Below, in pieces: positions 43,516 through 55,962 of a stretch of 64,000 bases of DNA (the first letter of the stretch is position 1; the number at the start of each line of letters is the position of its first letter). The notes under the pieces are model-generated. The model worked only from the letters and a program-made list of their open reading frames with translations, ran no database searches and was not told the DNA's origin. Source of the stretch: Lantana camara (taxonomy: Eukaryota; Streptophyta; Magnoliopsida; Lamiales; Verbenaceae). The DNA lies in contig CM074862.1 of assembly GCA_037501455.1 (NCBI GenBank), positions 62,465,501 through 62,529,500 of the forward strand, read 5' to 3'. A program made the translations under genes and the position numbers.

Positions 43516-46485
43516 CTAAGGAGTGAGAGAGATACATTGCAAATCAAGAGTGTCATTGGAGGATTTCAACATATTTAAAAGCAGAATAGAGAAAGGCATT
43601 ATGATGGTCGGTTTCGGATGCTGCAGCTGGAGTGGTGGAACCTTGAGCGTTATGAATAGGAGTTGCGATGCTTGAGGCTCGGGGTGTGCGGTCGCCAATG
43701 AAATGGGCGCTAAGACCTCGGGATTGGAAATTTGAACGTCATCATCACCCTCGTCCACCACTATGACCTCGGGCTTAATAGGGTTGGCCGCCATAAACTC
43801 ATCTCCGGCTCCATCAAGTTGTCAGCTGGGTCCTCAGTTCCGATGATCGGCTCCAGGTTCTCATCCAGGTCTATGCACAGGCGATCGTCCGTGCGAGCGA
43901 TGGGGGGCACCATTCCCAACTTGATCAGTTGGCCCACAGATTTCCAGAAAAAGTGTTTGGCATTGGCGAAGCAATACAGATTGGCGGTGAAGTCAAAGGC
44001 CTTCGAGGACACGAACTTGAGGACTGCATCCCAAGAAACCCTCTTCTCAAGATCAGCATGCTCTTTCTTCAAGGATTCCAGCTGCTGATCGTGCTCGGTC
44101 AGCTGCTGGGTAAGGTCTTTTTTGTCATCCCTCAGCCTATTGCGCTCAGCCTTCAGCTTTTTGTTCCGTTCGTCCAACCTCTGCCAGGCTACCTCTCGCT
44201 CCTCGAGCGTCTTCTTCACCTTCTCATGCTTCATCCCCAGAGATGTGTATTGAGCAGAGATCGTATCGTAATCTTCCTGTAGCTGGACAGGGTCCGTGAT
44301 GCGCAACAACCTTTTGTATTTAGCCTTACGCTCAGAGTGGGTCTCCGAGCGCCTCTGCAAGTTTTTGAGCCTAGGAAGTACTCCCTACAAATGTAGTAAA
44401 ACTTTATCACTACTTACTTACTTGAGAGATTCCAGATGGCAGAAAAGGTGCTCGTACACTTACCGCCACCAAAGTATAGCAGGCATCTGCCGCCACCTCC
44501 ACCGCGGTCTACTTGTTCAGCTGTTGGTGATCCCCAAAGAACTGCATGCGGTGGACCACCCCGGAAATGACATTACGGGTAGAGGGAGAATCGTTTAAGA
44601 GCACGGGGCCATCTTCCACCGAGCGTCTGTAATGCTATGCTCAAACTTCCAGAAACTCTCATCCTTGGAGGATGAGGCGTCACCATCCTCCCCGGGGTCC
44701 CCCACTACCACTTCTTTTCCTTTGCCGGAGATGGGGATGGAATCTTCTGGTCTCTTCCTCTTTCTGGAGGGTTGGGACCTATCTCCACTCAGATCCCTGA
44801 GGATTACCCCCAAGCGGTTGCGGCGAGCTGCGTCAGGGCCCAACAGTACATTTTCCTCGACGAGCGTAGGAATGAAGTCGCCCAGGGGAGTGGTACCGCG
44901 AGTGTTCCCGCTCGACGAATCCGTAACTTGACCGTCCCCTTGGCTACCACTTCCAGCCCCGCGACAATCACCTTGGCCGCTTTCGTCTCTCCTTGCACCA
45001 AGGCCCCCTCGGGGAACCCTCTGTGGTTGCTGTTGCTGCTGCAGCTGAGTGTTGCTCGCTCTGCGAGCGCGCATCATTGCCGTGACATTCTCAGCTCCTG
45101 CTTCTGCCATCAATACGTCGATATCTGCATAACAAAGGAACAAACGAGCGTCATTTTTTATACAACGCAACAAAGCTCAAAAGTTAGCTTTCCTATTCTA
45201 AATGTTAGCAAAGTTAGTTCCTAGAATCTAACCGTCTCTGGTTGGAGCGGGAGGATTGGCGATCATATACGGAGGACTCACAAGTCCATAGCGGAATAAT
45301 ACCTCCTCATTATGCAACAAGTCTTTGGCCTTAATCAGTCGCTTCTCATTCTTCATAACGAGAGCCAGACTCTTTGCCCACTGCTCAAAAGGGTATATCT
45401 CTAGATCTGTGTCTCACAATGGGTCCCTCTCCATGTATTACCCACTCTCGAGGAAGTCCAAAAACCCCACCGGGTGCCCCTACGAAGAAAAACTTATGCT
45501 TCCAGTTCTCTCCATATGATGTTGAGGGTGAATCGATCATCCTTAAGCTTGATTTGGCCTGGGCGTAATAAAAGCTATCCCTCGGAGACGAGTAGGGAGA
45601 ACGGCCACCTGGATCAAGCTGTTGAAGTTGTCGAATGAGGGCTCATGGCCTGTGGCCCTCGTCAAAATTACGAAGGTATTTATCAAGGCTATTCCATTGG
45701 GCAGGATCTGTGAAGGGCATAAGTTAAAGGAATTCAACAAGTTGACGATCGGGGTCGAAAACGAAAACCTCAGACCCCCTGCAAAAACAGCATCCCTATA
45801 AACGGTCATTATCCCAGGGGACGGACTATTAGCTCGCTTGTGCTGTACAGGAAGACGGGTTGTGTAGACATTGTCCCAATAAACCTGAGCCTTCAAGAGG
45901 GTTAGTTTCGCGACCGTTATAGTACTCTCAATTTCATCTGGAGTTCTATCTGTCTGATGGGGGTTGGACTTCCTCACTTCAGTTACCGGTTCCTTGCCCC
46001 TTCGACGGCGTTTTCTGGGAGGCTCTTCCCCTACTTTTTGCTCGGAAACCCCCGCTTCCTCTTGGGGGCAGCTATAGCTATCCTAACTTGGTGGTCTTGA
46101 GGCCTAATGACACTATTCAATATCGGGAAAACCCTCTCCCCTGATTTTGCATCCGTAATGACAGATCCATTTCCTCAAAAAGTGCAGCCACTCCCTCAGG
46201 ATCACGCTCGTTCATCCCTCGAACGACAGCGTCTAGTTCTTCATCCTCAGCCTCTTCTGGGATCTCCAATATCGGAATAACGTAGGGTACATTACTTTGG
46301 AAAGGAGAACTGACAGGGGACATCTCATCTATCTCTCTCACTGTCAGGTTAATGATCTCATCCGCCATTGTTGTTCTTACCCTTGGAGATGGAGGTTTTG
46401 CAGAAATATTTAACAGAAAAGAAGGATTTTTAGCACGGGAACGATTGATCAAAGGGCTTCCCCACATTAGACTGGTGGACGACAC
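43516..46485 (-). pseudogene. Antisense, spliced extra gene of Tat 1
   Basis: Minus-strand coding pieces between integrase and the 3' LTR. Start: ATG at 46368 (MADEIINLTVREIDEM), open to 46117. Next, 45543-45977 with YWDNVYTTRLPVQHKRANSP, MTVYRDAVFAGGLRFSF and LCPSQILPNGIALINTFVIL, continuing in another frame with KHKFFFVGAPGGVFGLPREW. This fits the plant domain called putative gypsy-type transposon. Then 44595-45124 with a Gln-rich stretch and a basic RKRKRPED, and 43761-44384, a long coiled coil (TLEEREVAWQRLDERNKKLK). Two GT-AG introns keep the frame: 45125-45232 and 44385-44463. Stops and frameshifts show decay. Function unknown; extra antisense ORFs are a known trait of Tat elements. Confidence 0.75.
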
Positions 46486-46645
46486 AATCTAGACCTAGGG
46501 TTAGCACAAGAAAGGTCAGAAATCACAGTGGTTTACCTAAAGTTGGAGAAGAAAACTCGCAGGAAGTCGCAGATAATTACAGAAAGTTACAGGTTGCTTT
46601 GGAGAGTTCTGAATGCATAAAAGGTAAATAGGGTTTGCAAATCCC

Positions 46646-46653
46646 TATTTATA
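46646..46653 (-). promoter_or_regulatory. TATA box of the antisense gene
   Basis: On the minus strand CCTATAAATAGGG. It lies about 280 bp upstream of the ATG at 46368, within the element and outside the LTR, so the antisense gene seems to have its own promoter. Confidence 0.6.
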
Positions 46654-46978
46654 GGAGGGGTTATACACATGATTGGGGCGTTTAATTCAAACACAATCAT
46701 TCCCGCTTAGAAAACTCCCCACTTTTGGTAACCGTCACACGGTTACCCATGTTCACTCGCCGTTTCCTTAAAACGCTCACCCACGTCTCCACTCAGCATT
46801 TAATGTATGCCCACTTGAACCTCAAAACTAATAGGACAACATTTAATGCCCTGTCAGAAGATGTCCGTTGTGGAATACAGATCGTCGCTTCCCTCCGAGA
46901 GCTTGACCCTCGAATATTCAAAGTTAAGGCTCGGGTTTCAAAATTCTACAGTACACCCAACTATAACTATAGAATTTT

Positions 46979-46991
46979 GGGGGGGGGGGGG
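46979..46991 (+). other. G-run polypurine tract of Tat 1
   Basis: Thirteen G residues directly upstream of the 3' LTR start (46997) form the plus-strand priming site. The run has probably changed in length by slippage. Confidence 0.75.
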
Positions 46992-47064
46992 CCAAATGAT
47001 GGGCCCAAATCATGCTAGGATCATCACCGTACATGTGTCGATATCTGGAAGGCTCAGCCAGATC

Positions 47065-49706
47065 TGTAACACCCTAACCCCCAAGGCATTACATCCCCCG
47101 CACTATAGCCCGATCCACATACGAAATGGACAATCCGTACATAAACCTAAACCATAGCGAACGGGTGACAATCAAGAAAAAGAACGAGCTAGGCGGGACG
47201 CTCCCCAACATGCACAAACCAAGACAGGAAATTAAAAGCGGAAGCATATCATTTAATACGTATAGGTACCATATTTACCAAAGTATATACATAATAGGTA
47301 CCAACATTAACTATCAATACATTATCATCTCATATGTAATATACATGTCCAAGTATCACAAAATGTAGTAATAATGATCATAACATGATATATCAAAAGT
47401 TCTATACATGAAAGGTACAAGGCTAGACTCGGTGTAATGCAAGACCTGACTCAACTCCCGCCTAGCACAACCACGACCAAAAGTACCTGAAAAGTGAAGT
47501 ATCAGTCTACCGAAGACTGAGTGAGAGGTAAATATATATATATATAACACACGTCACATGCAAGTCATAGTCTCGGGTGAAGACTTGGAAATGAAATAAA
47601 TATAAAGTTCAAGAATACTTGTTCTTTGCCCGAGAATACGACTATCAAGTTTAACTTGTTAACTTGTCAATTTCATGAAACATGTGGCCCCGGCGAGTAA
47701 GGGCAATTCTCCAACCTTTCTACCATCGTGATCGATACGTGCATGCTTGAATCATGAAATAGGTGATCATGCAATTCATTAAGTGCACAAGTAGTAACAT
47801 AATCATGAGTGAAAACATGCAATAACCCGAGGACAACCCGTGATTTCGGATCCGTCCCCAGTCTCCTTCTTCCTCCGGGTGATAGTGGGTTTGCAAGGCC
47901 CAACTATCCACGACATGGTGTACGTCGGGAACATGACTCCCTATGCACGGAACTCCTTCCACCACTAATCTCCTAGTGGCTTCGGAGGTGATCCCAATGA
48001 GGAAAGGATAATTCAAGAGTTACCCGTCAGCCCTTGCTTTCCCGGTTGGCTCAAGAACTACCCTCGGGTCCAAGTGCAATCATGAACTCGCTAAAACATG
48101 CTTGAAATCATGAACAATCATGGCTTGCTTGCTTGAAAATGTTTATATTTTAGAAAACGTTTATAAATATACTAGATTTTGGCTGAAAATGTCACATAAG
48201 GGTTGTAAGGTTCTAAATACCTAAACAAAACCTCACCTTCGCTTACAAAATGAAACAAGGATATGCTCTAGGGAGCCTGCTCCACGTCCACGACCTCGTG
48301 ACCTGTGCAAACATGACGTGCATACGTGATACATGACTCAAAATGGACCAAATAGGACAAACGGCGAAAATGCAACGAGATGAAGAGCAATACACAATGT
48401 TGCATGAAAATATCTTGTTTTGACATATATTCAATCATATAATATCAATTTGGGATTAAAGAAGGCATTGGATCATCATGCCAAAAATCAAATTTTATGC
48501 AGTAGGTTTTCTTCTGTCAGACGTGTGGGAACGGCCGTTCCAGATTCCCTTTGAAAATGGGAAGGGCCGTTCCCTGGCCTTCCAAAAACGCGCCAATGAT
48601 TTTAACTTTGAAAATGCGCTGAGGTTGGGAATGGCCCTTCCGGCACGCAGACCAAAATGGGAACGGCCGTTCCCAGGTTCGCCAACCCTGTTTAATTTAA
48701 AACAGTGGGAACGACCGTTCCCATAATACCTTGAGGCGGGAAGGGCCGTTCCCAGTTTCTGCAACTGGAAAAACAGAGCAGAAACAGGGGATGGCTACGG
48801 GAACAACAAGAAAAGTTCCAAAACTCCAAGTTTGATCAATAAATGCAAGGATTTCTGGGCATATGCATTTATACATATTCAACAGATAGTAATATATCAT
48901 TTAAACACATAAAACATGAAATAGCATCAAATTTTCCAAGTTTCAAGTTCAACCCCATATCAATATATATGATCAAATTCATCAAGAATTCATGCTCTAA
49001 ATCAAGGAAGAATTCTATATTCATGCAACACACATCAAGTAATCCATATAATCCATGATTCCTCATACCCTAGCTATCACATATTTGAGCATGCAAAACA
49101 CCCACCTTGAGCTAAAGAAATGGAGAAGATAGATGAAGATGATGCCTAAGCTCCAAACTTGAATTATTTCTTGGAAAATCTAGATGAAAATGATGAAAAT
49201 CTCTTTCCTTTCTCTTCTTGAATGAACCGAGCAACAAGGAGCACATAGGTTATGATATTTTTGAGTGAAATGGGAGCAAGGAAGCTTGGAGATGCATATA
49301 CCGTTACATCCCCTTTTTGAAATATGTGAAATGCCATAAATTGCAATTTAATCCTTTAAATGTTTAAGTCATGCAATCAAGAATGTATAGTTTTGAAATA
49401 TGATCAATTAAGCCCTTGAAAATTTATGCAATTAACTCCCTAAAGTTAAAGAAATAAACATATAGGGACAATTTGGTAATTGAAGGACTCTCGGTAATTA
49501 TTTCACGTACTAACTATTTTTCCATGACTTGAAATAATTTTCCAATGATATGAAATCATGTATTTCACATAAATAATGTATCATGTATTTTATAAAACAT
49601 GGAATGTCACGTAGGAAAGTAGATATTTAAAAAATTAAAATAAATCCTACGCTCAAAATCTCACACGTGGCGTGCTTACCTGTTCATCCGGAACCGGGGC
49701 GTTACA
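47065..49706 (-). repeat. 3' LTR of Tekay 2
   Basis: A 2642-bp LTR. On the minus strand it starts TGTAACGCCCC at 49706 and ends GGGTGTTACA at 47065. It has the six-fold GGGAACGGCCGTTCCC-type palindrome array (48526-48753), a donor near 49106 and a 66-bp mini-exon (48237-48302). Confidence 0.92.
48526..48753. repeat. Palindrome array in Tekay 2 3' LTR
   Basis: Six copies of a GGGAACGGCCGTTCCC-like palindrome in 228 bp: 48526-48542, 48559-48574, 48627-48641, 48658-48675, 48705-48723 and 48738-48753. One copy (48658-48675) is a perfect 18-mer. A matching array lies in the other LTR (55963-56190). Overlapping ORFs on both strands (48478-48764) arise from it and are not genes. Confidence 0.88.
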
Positions 49707-49720
49707 ACTCTCCCCACCTT
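49707..49720 (-). other. Polypurine tract of Tekay 2
   Basis: Reads AAGGTGGGGAGAGT on the minus strand, directly next to the 3' LTR. Confidence 0.85.
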
Positions 49721-49744
49721 AAAAGAATCTGGTCCCCAGATTCT

Positions 49745-50905
49745 CTAGTCTTGCGAAAACAACTCCGGGTGGAACCGTTTCATCTTATCCTCGGTTTCCC
49801 ACGTAGCTTCCTCGGTTTTATCGCTTCTCCACAAAACTTTAACCATGGTAATCCTCCGGTTTCTCAATTCCTGAAATTTTCGATCCATGATCTTAACCAG
49901 CCTCTGAATAAATATCAAATTCGGTTCTAATTCAACTTCTTCCACGGGGAGAATCGTGGTCTCATCGGGGTAATATTTCCTTAACTGAGAAACATGAAAC
50001 ACGTTGTGAATCCCCGTAAGACTCGGTGGTAGGTCCAACCGATAGGCTACTTAGCCTATTCTTTCAAGAATCTCGAAGGGACCTAGATAGCGAGGATTAA
50101 GCTTTCCTCCTTTCCCGATCCGGGTGAAACCTTTCCTTGGTGACACTTTCAAGAATACCCGGTCACCAACTTCAAATTCAAGATCCCTTCGGCGAGTATC
50201 GACATAGCTCTTTTGCCTATCTTGCGCGGCTTTCATCCGTTGTTGGATCATTTGAACTTTCTCAATCATAGTCTGAACGACTTTGGAAGGTTTCTCAAAA
50301 ATTTCACCTTTCTTTACCCCTTCTTGTTTCGACCATTTCCATTCTTCCAAGTTGAAGAACAATAGAGATCGGCACTTTCTTCCATAAAGAAGTTCATAAG
50401 GAGCCATCTCGATTGAAGCCTGAAAGCTGCTATTATAGGCAAATTCAATTAAAGGTAACTGTTCTTGCCACGAATTCTGAAAATCCATCACGCAAGCCCG
50501 AAGTAGATCTTCCAAATACATTATTAATCTCTTCGTTTGACCGTCTGTTTGCGGGTGAAATGCTGTACTGAACTTGAGCCTCGTTCCCAACATCGCCTGT
50601 AACTCTTGCCACAACTTAGATGTGAACCTCGGGTCTCGGTCTGAAACTATGCTCACCGGAATGCCATGAAGTCGAATAATCTCTCTGTTGTAGATCTCGG
50701 CTAACTTCGGATTCTTATAAGTCATCCGGACCGGTAGGAAGTGAGCATATTTCGTAAATCTATCCACGATTACCCATATACCATCAAATCCACCTTTTAC
50801 CTTCGGTAATCTGGAAACAAAGTCTATCGTTACTTGTTCCCACTTCCATTCGGGAATAGGTAACGGTTGTAGAAGTCTCGCGATTTTCTGATGTTCAGCT
50901 TTCAC
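49745..50905 (-). pseudogene. Tekay 2 integrase core and chromodomain
   Basis: Minus-strand frame from 50905 to 50051 holds the integrase core: TIDFVSRLPKVKGGFDGIWV, VSDRDPRFTSKLWQEL and FHPQTDGQTKRLIMYLEDLL. The residue at the usual catalytic Glu (Q-S-E-R in Tekay 1) reads Lys in Q-T-K-R, so the active site is likely dead. After a stop at 50051 the part 50038-49745 encodes DLPPSLTGIHNVFHVSQLRK and the chromodomain KIMDRKFQELRNRRITMVKV...EEATWETED, ending at TAG after FSQD. Confidence 0.88.
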
Positions 50906-51940
50906 TCTCTAACAAGTCGGACAATGTTTCACATACTCAGCAACGTATCTTTTCATTCCATTCCACCAATAATATTGTTTCAAATCCTTATACATTTTAT
51001 TTCCTCCAGGGTGGATTGAATTTGCTGACTTGTGAGCTTCTTCAAGTAGACCCCGTTTCAACTCTTTCGGCACTACTACTCTGTTTTTAAATCGAAGCAA
51101 ACCGGTCTCATCAATCCCAAAAGGACTCTCCGGATCAGCTCTAGCCTTACTTACCAATTTCTGTACCTCCGGATCATTATTCTGAGCCTCGAATAATCGA
51201 TACTTCAATTCCAGTTGAATTGTGATATTAGAAACCCGAGCCTTTAACACAATCGGAGCAATTTCATCACTTTCTTTTATTTCCAAACTCGACACACTCG
51301 CCTTCCTGCTAAGTGCATCAGCGACCACGTTGGCTTTTCCTGGATGATACTTGATCATGCAATCATAATCCTCTCACTTTTCCATCGAACGCTGTTGCCT
51401 CATATTCAAGTCTTTCTGCGTGAATAAATATTGAAGGCTCTTGTAGTCGGTGAAAATCTCAAAGGAAGTCCCGTATAAATAATGTCTCCATTTCTCGAGA
51501 GCAAAGATCACGACTGCAAGCTCCAGGTCGTGTGTAGGGTAATTCTTTTCATATTCTTTTAACTTTCGGGAGGCATAAGCGATCACCTTTCCCTTCTGAG
51601 TCAATACACAACCTAAGCCTTCCTTAGAAGCATCTGTATACACGGCATACTCCTCTGAACCCTCGGGAAGTGCTAACACCGGAGCTGAGACTAACTTTTC
51701 TTTCAAAAAGTTAAAACTTCGATCACACTTCTCATCCCAGACAAACTTGACATCTTTCTTTGTCAATCGGGTCAACGGTGCAGCGATCTTAGAGAAATCC
51801 TGAACGAACCTTTTGTAATATCCGGCCAATCCCAAGAAGCTCCTAACTTCTGAGGTATTCTTTGGTTTCTCCCATTTAAGCACTGCCTCAATCTTCGATG
51901 GATCGACTTCTAAACCCTTGCCTGAAATCACATGCCCCAA
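50906..51940 (-). pseudogene. Tekay 2 RT thumb, RNase H and integrase zinc finger
   Basis: 51940-51374: [40 protein letters not shown], RNase H with [35 protein letters not shown] and [11 protein letters not shown] (His to Tyr compared with Tekay 1). After a break near 51370, 51358-50909 gives YHPGKANVVADALSRKASV and the integrase zinc finger (HKSANSIHPGGNKMYKDLKQ ... HCPTC), followed by a stop at 50906. Confidence 0.87.
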
Positions 51941-52562
51941 GAAAGTAACCCGATTGATCCAAAATTCACACTTACTAAATTTAGCAAATAACTGATGCTC
52001 CTTTAAAGTCTATAGAACAAGCTTAAAATGCCTCGCATGCTCCTCGACAGATTTTGAGAATACCAAAATATCATCGATGAAAATTACCACAAACTTGCGA
52101 GGAAAGGCCTGAAAATCCGGTGCATCATATCCACAAAAACTGCAGGGGCATTGGTTAACCCAAATGGCAAAACTACGAACTCGTAATGCCCGTATCGAGT
52201 ATTGAATCCCATCTTTGGAATATCCTCTGCTCGGATTCGCAGCTGGTAATATCCCTGTCTTAAATCCAATTTCGAGTAGACCTTGAACCTTGAAGTATAT
52301 CAAATAGTTCCTCGATGTGTGGAAGGGGATACTTGTTCTTAATAGTCATCCGATTCAACTCCCGATAATCGATGCACATCCTTAGGGTACCGTCCTTCTT
52401 CTTTACAAATAACACCGGTGCTCCCCAGGGTGAAGAACTCGGCCTGATGTACCCAACTTCCAATAATGCCTCGAGCTGGACCTTTAACTCTTTCAATTCT
52501 GCTGGAGCCATCCGATTTGGAGTCTTCGAATACGGCTCTGCATTCGGATAAAGATCAATCAC
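51941..52562 (-). pseudogene. Tekay 2 reverse transcriptase
   Basis: 52562-52260 encodes EYSKTP-like leader residues and the RT fingers ([40 protein letters not shown]). 52269-52084 carries the palm in another frame ([40 protein letters not shown]), and 52100-52010 has [20 protein letters not shown] with an intact FIDD box. Two frameshifts, near 52270 and 52100, split the domain. Confidence 0.87.
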
Positions 52563-52574
52563 AAATTCAATCTC

Positions 52575-53138
52575 TCACTCGAGAGGTAAAGAATCTAATT
52601 TCTCTGGAAAGACCTCGGGAAAATCCTTCACTACTTCCGTGTCTTCCAATTCCACCTGATCTTTGGGCTTATTCAGAATGTAGGCAATGAACCCTGTAGC
52701 CTTGTCTCTGACCAATTTTTGAGCCTCTGAGAAGGAAAGTAGAGGTACCGTCTTCGAAGTCCACCCCGTAGTAACCTCTGAACCCAACTGCACTTTCTTT
52801 GCCCGGAAATCTATTGTGGCACAGTGCCTATACAACCAATCCATCCCCAGAATAGACCCGTATCTCTCCATCGGCATAACAATGAAATCTATCAAGAATT
52901 CTCGGCCCTTAATCACCACTGGAACATCCCTATAAACCTGATCCGTCTCTCGTCTACTACCGAAAGGAGTGTTAACTAAATAGCGCACAGAAGAGCATAA
53001 AGCAGGCAAAGAAAGAGTAATAGCAATAGAATGCACAAGAAAGGAGTGTGTAGCTTCTGGATCAAATAATGTATGGATGTTCGTGCCATGGATGCATATA
53101 GTACTTTCAACGACTGCCGTAGGGTCAATCTCAACATC
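52575..53138 (-). pseudogene. Tekay 2 protease and linker to RT
   Basis: The minus-strand region near 53100-53040 reads IHTLFDPEATHSF, where the protease triad DSG/DTG is D-P-E, so it is probably inactive. The 153-codon open frame 53036-52575 continues with IVMPMERYGSILGMDWLYRH, KTVPLLSFSEAQKLVRDKAT and EVVKDFPEVFPEKLDSLP, ending at a stop just before RT. Confidence 0.8.
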
Positions 53139-54250
53139 CTACTCCTCTCCAGCCAGTGCATAAGCTCGAGCTCTCACAAGTGGCCTCGGACCTGCAGTTG
53201 GCGGATCTTGACGATCCGGACAGCCATCAACCCGGTGCTCGTCACTCCCACAGATCAAACATAAACCCAACCGTCGCCTGCAGTTATCATATGTATGTGT
53301 AGTAAGTCCACAAAATCTGTAACCCGATTTCTGAGGTGGCTGTGGTGGTGCTGGAGCTCGTGGAGCCTTCTGTGGTGGTCCTGTAGCTTTGAATTTCTTC
53401 CCGGAGTCCTTCGGTGCTGGAGGTGCAGAGTAAGCTGTAGGTCTCTTTCCTGCACTCGACCCCTGTCCCGACCTCGAGCCTGAAGCATGTCCTGTGCGGG
53501 GTATAGGCCTCCTGGCAATGTCTGAATCCTCTACCTTCAAAGCTTTAGAGGTAGCTTTGGCCCAGGTGCTAGTATTTATAGCTTTCAATGCATCCTGTAT
53601 ATCGGGTCGGAGTCCCTGAACGAACTGCATCGCCTTATGGAAGTCATCATTCGCTATGTTAGGTGCATAGCGAGATAGTCTCTCGAACTCGGCGATGTAC
53701 TGACCAACGGACCTCCTCCTTATTTCAGCTCTGTAAACTCCCTCAACCTGCGGGTACGGGAAGCTGGAGGAATGAACTTCTTTCTGAACTCCCGTACAAA
53801 AACCTCCCACGTGATATCTGTCCCGGCCGCCTCCAAAACTATCTGAGTGCTCTCCCACCAGGAGTAAGCCTCGCCCTGAATCAGAGTAAGGGTACAACGA
53901 GCTTTCTCCTAGGAATCACAAGGAATGAGCTGCCAAATCCTCTCGACCTCTTTCAACTACATCTCAGCCTGTATATCATCGCCCTTATAGAACTTTGGGG
54001 GACGCTGATTCTGAAACTCCCGTAGTATAGCTGAAATAGGGTTCTCCTGGGGTGTTACGGGTGCTGGTGGTGTTGGAGGAACCCTTTCCTGTAGCCTCTG
54101 ATCAATTAGCCCCACTACTGCGTTCATAAAATCCTGAGGCTGTGCCTGAGCAGGTGGAGGAGGAGGTGATCTCTCATGATGATGGTGGCGGTGATGATGA
54201 TGATGCCGATGTCTCGGTGATCGGTCACGACGATGTCTATCACGATCCAT
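53139..54250 (-). pseudogene. Tekay 2 Gag
   Basis: ATG at 54250-54248 (MDRDRHRRDRSPRHRH). The first 30 residues are extremely His- and Arg-rich (a block of 13 residues with 11 His). A capsid-like region follows in broken frames (about 53957-53700: GEAYSWWES, WEVFVREFRKKF), then RRRSVGQYIAEFERLSRYAP, VQGLRPDIQDALKAI, and a zinc-knuckle pair. In the first knuckle the opening Cys is Tyr (YRFCGLTTHTYDNC); the second is intact (CLICGSDEHRVDGC). A stop after DIQAEM (53957) and frameshifts break it. Confidence 0.87.
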
Positions 54251-54482
54251 CCTGAAACCAAATCACTACACATGCGTGGTTTGATTAATAAATGCAAATG
54301 TGTGCATATAATTCCATAATGTCAATAAACACCCATTCAAAGAAGATCAAATAGCTCAAGTAATGAAGAATTCATGTAAATCAAGTAATTCAATCAAATG
54401 CAGACTCTCAGGTAACAAGTAATCCTATCCCGTGCTACCTAGACTCACTTGATATGACTCGACAACCTCGGTTTTGCAACCG

Positions 54483-54495
54483 GGCTCTGATACCA
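54483..54495 (-). other. Primer-binding site of Tekay 2
   Basis: TGGTATCAGAGCC on the minus strand, 8 bases from the 5' LTR. The region between it and the gag ATG at 54250 is a short leader. Confidence 0.9.
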
Positions 54496-55673
54496 CCTGT
54501 AGATGTAGCACCCTAACCCCCAAGGCACTACATCCCCCGCACTATAGCCCGATCCACATACGAAATGGACAATCCGTACATAAACCGAAACCATAGCGAA
54601 CGGGTGACAATCAAGAAAAAGAACTAGCTAGGCGGGACGCTCCCCAACATGCACAAACCAAGAAAGGAAATTAAAAGCGGAAGCATATCATTTAATACGT
54701 ATAGGTACCTTATTTACCAAAGTATATACATAATAGGTACCAACATTAACTATCAATACATTATCATCTCATATGTAATATACATGTCCAAGTATCACAA
54801 AATGTAGTAATAATGATCATAACATGATATATCAAAAGTTCTATACATGAAAGGTACAAGGCTAGACTCGGTGTAATGCAAGACCTGACTCAACTCCCGC
54901 CTAGCACGACCACGACCAAAAGTACCTGAAAAGTGAAGTATTAGTCTACCGAAGACTGAGTGAGGGGTAAATATATATATATAACACACGTCACATGCAA
55001 GTCATAGTCTCAGGTGAAGACTTGGAAATGAAATAAATATAAAGTTCAAGAATACTTGTTCTTTGCCCGAGAATACGACTATCAAGTTTAACTTGTTAAC
55101 TTGTCAATTTCATGAAACATGTGGCCCTGGCGAGTAAGGGCAATTCTCCAACCTTTCTACCATCGTGATCGATATGTGCATGTTTGAATCATGAAATAGG
55201 CGATCATGCAATTCATTAAGTGCACAAGTAGTAACATAATCATGAGTGAAAACATGCAATAACCCGAGGACAACCCGTGATTTCGGATTCGTCCCCAGTC
55301 TCCTTCTTCCTCCGGGTGATAGTGGGTTTGCAAGGCCCAACTATGCATGACATGGTGTACGTCAGGAACATGACTCCCTACGCACGGAACTCCTTCCACC
55401 ACTAATCTCCTAGTGGCTTCGGGGGTGATCCCAATGAGGTGAGGATAATTCAAGAGTTACCCGTCAGCCCTTGCTTTCCCGGTTGGCTCAAGAACTACCC
55501 TCGGGCCCAAATGCAATCATGAACTCGCCAAAACATGCTTCAAATCATGAACAATCATGGCTTTCTTGCTTGAAAATGTTTATATTTTAGAAAGCGTTTA
55601 TAAATATAATAGATTTTGGCCGAAAATGTCACATAAGGGTTGTAAGGTTCTAAATACCTAAACAAAACCTCAC

Positions 55674-55739
55674 CTTCGCTTACAAAATGAAACAAGGATA
55701 TGCTCTAGGGAGCCTGCTCCTCGTCCACGACCTCGTGAC
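55674..55739 (-). other. Predicted 66-bp mini-exon in Tekay 2 5' LTR
   Basis: On the minus strand, between acceptor GTTTGCACAG and donor GCGAAG/GTGAGG. Same length and same flanking signals as 12591-12656 in Tekay 1, though the exon sequence itself has diverged. Splicing is inferred. Confidence 0.45.
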
Positions 55740-55962
55740 CTGTGCAAACACGACGTGTATACGTGAAACATGACTCAAAATGGACCAAATAGGACGAACG
55801 GCGAAAATGCAACGAGATGACGAGCAATACGCAATGTTGCATGAAAATATCTTGTTTTGATATATATTCAATCATATAATAACAATTTAGGATTAAAGAA
55901 GGCATTGGATCATCATGCCAAAAATCGAATTTTATGCAGTAGCTTTTCTTCTGTCAGACGTG

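Noticed and set aside
48478..48764. Repeated palindromes resembling a CRISPR array
   Set aside because: The spacers are irregular and the sequence is inside a plant LTR; CRISPR is not expected in a nuclear genome.
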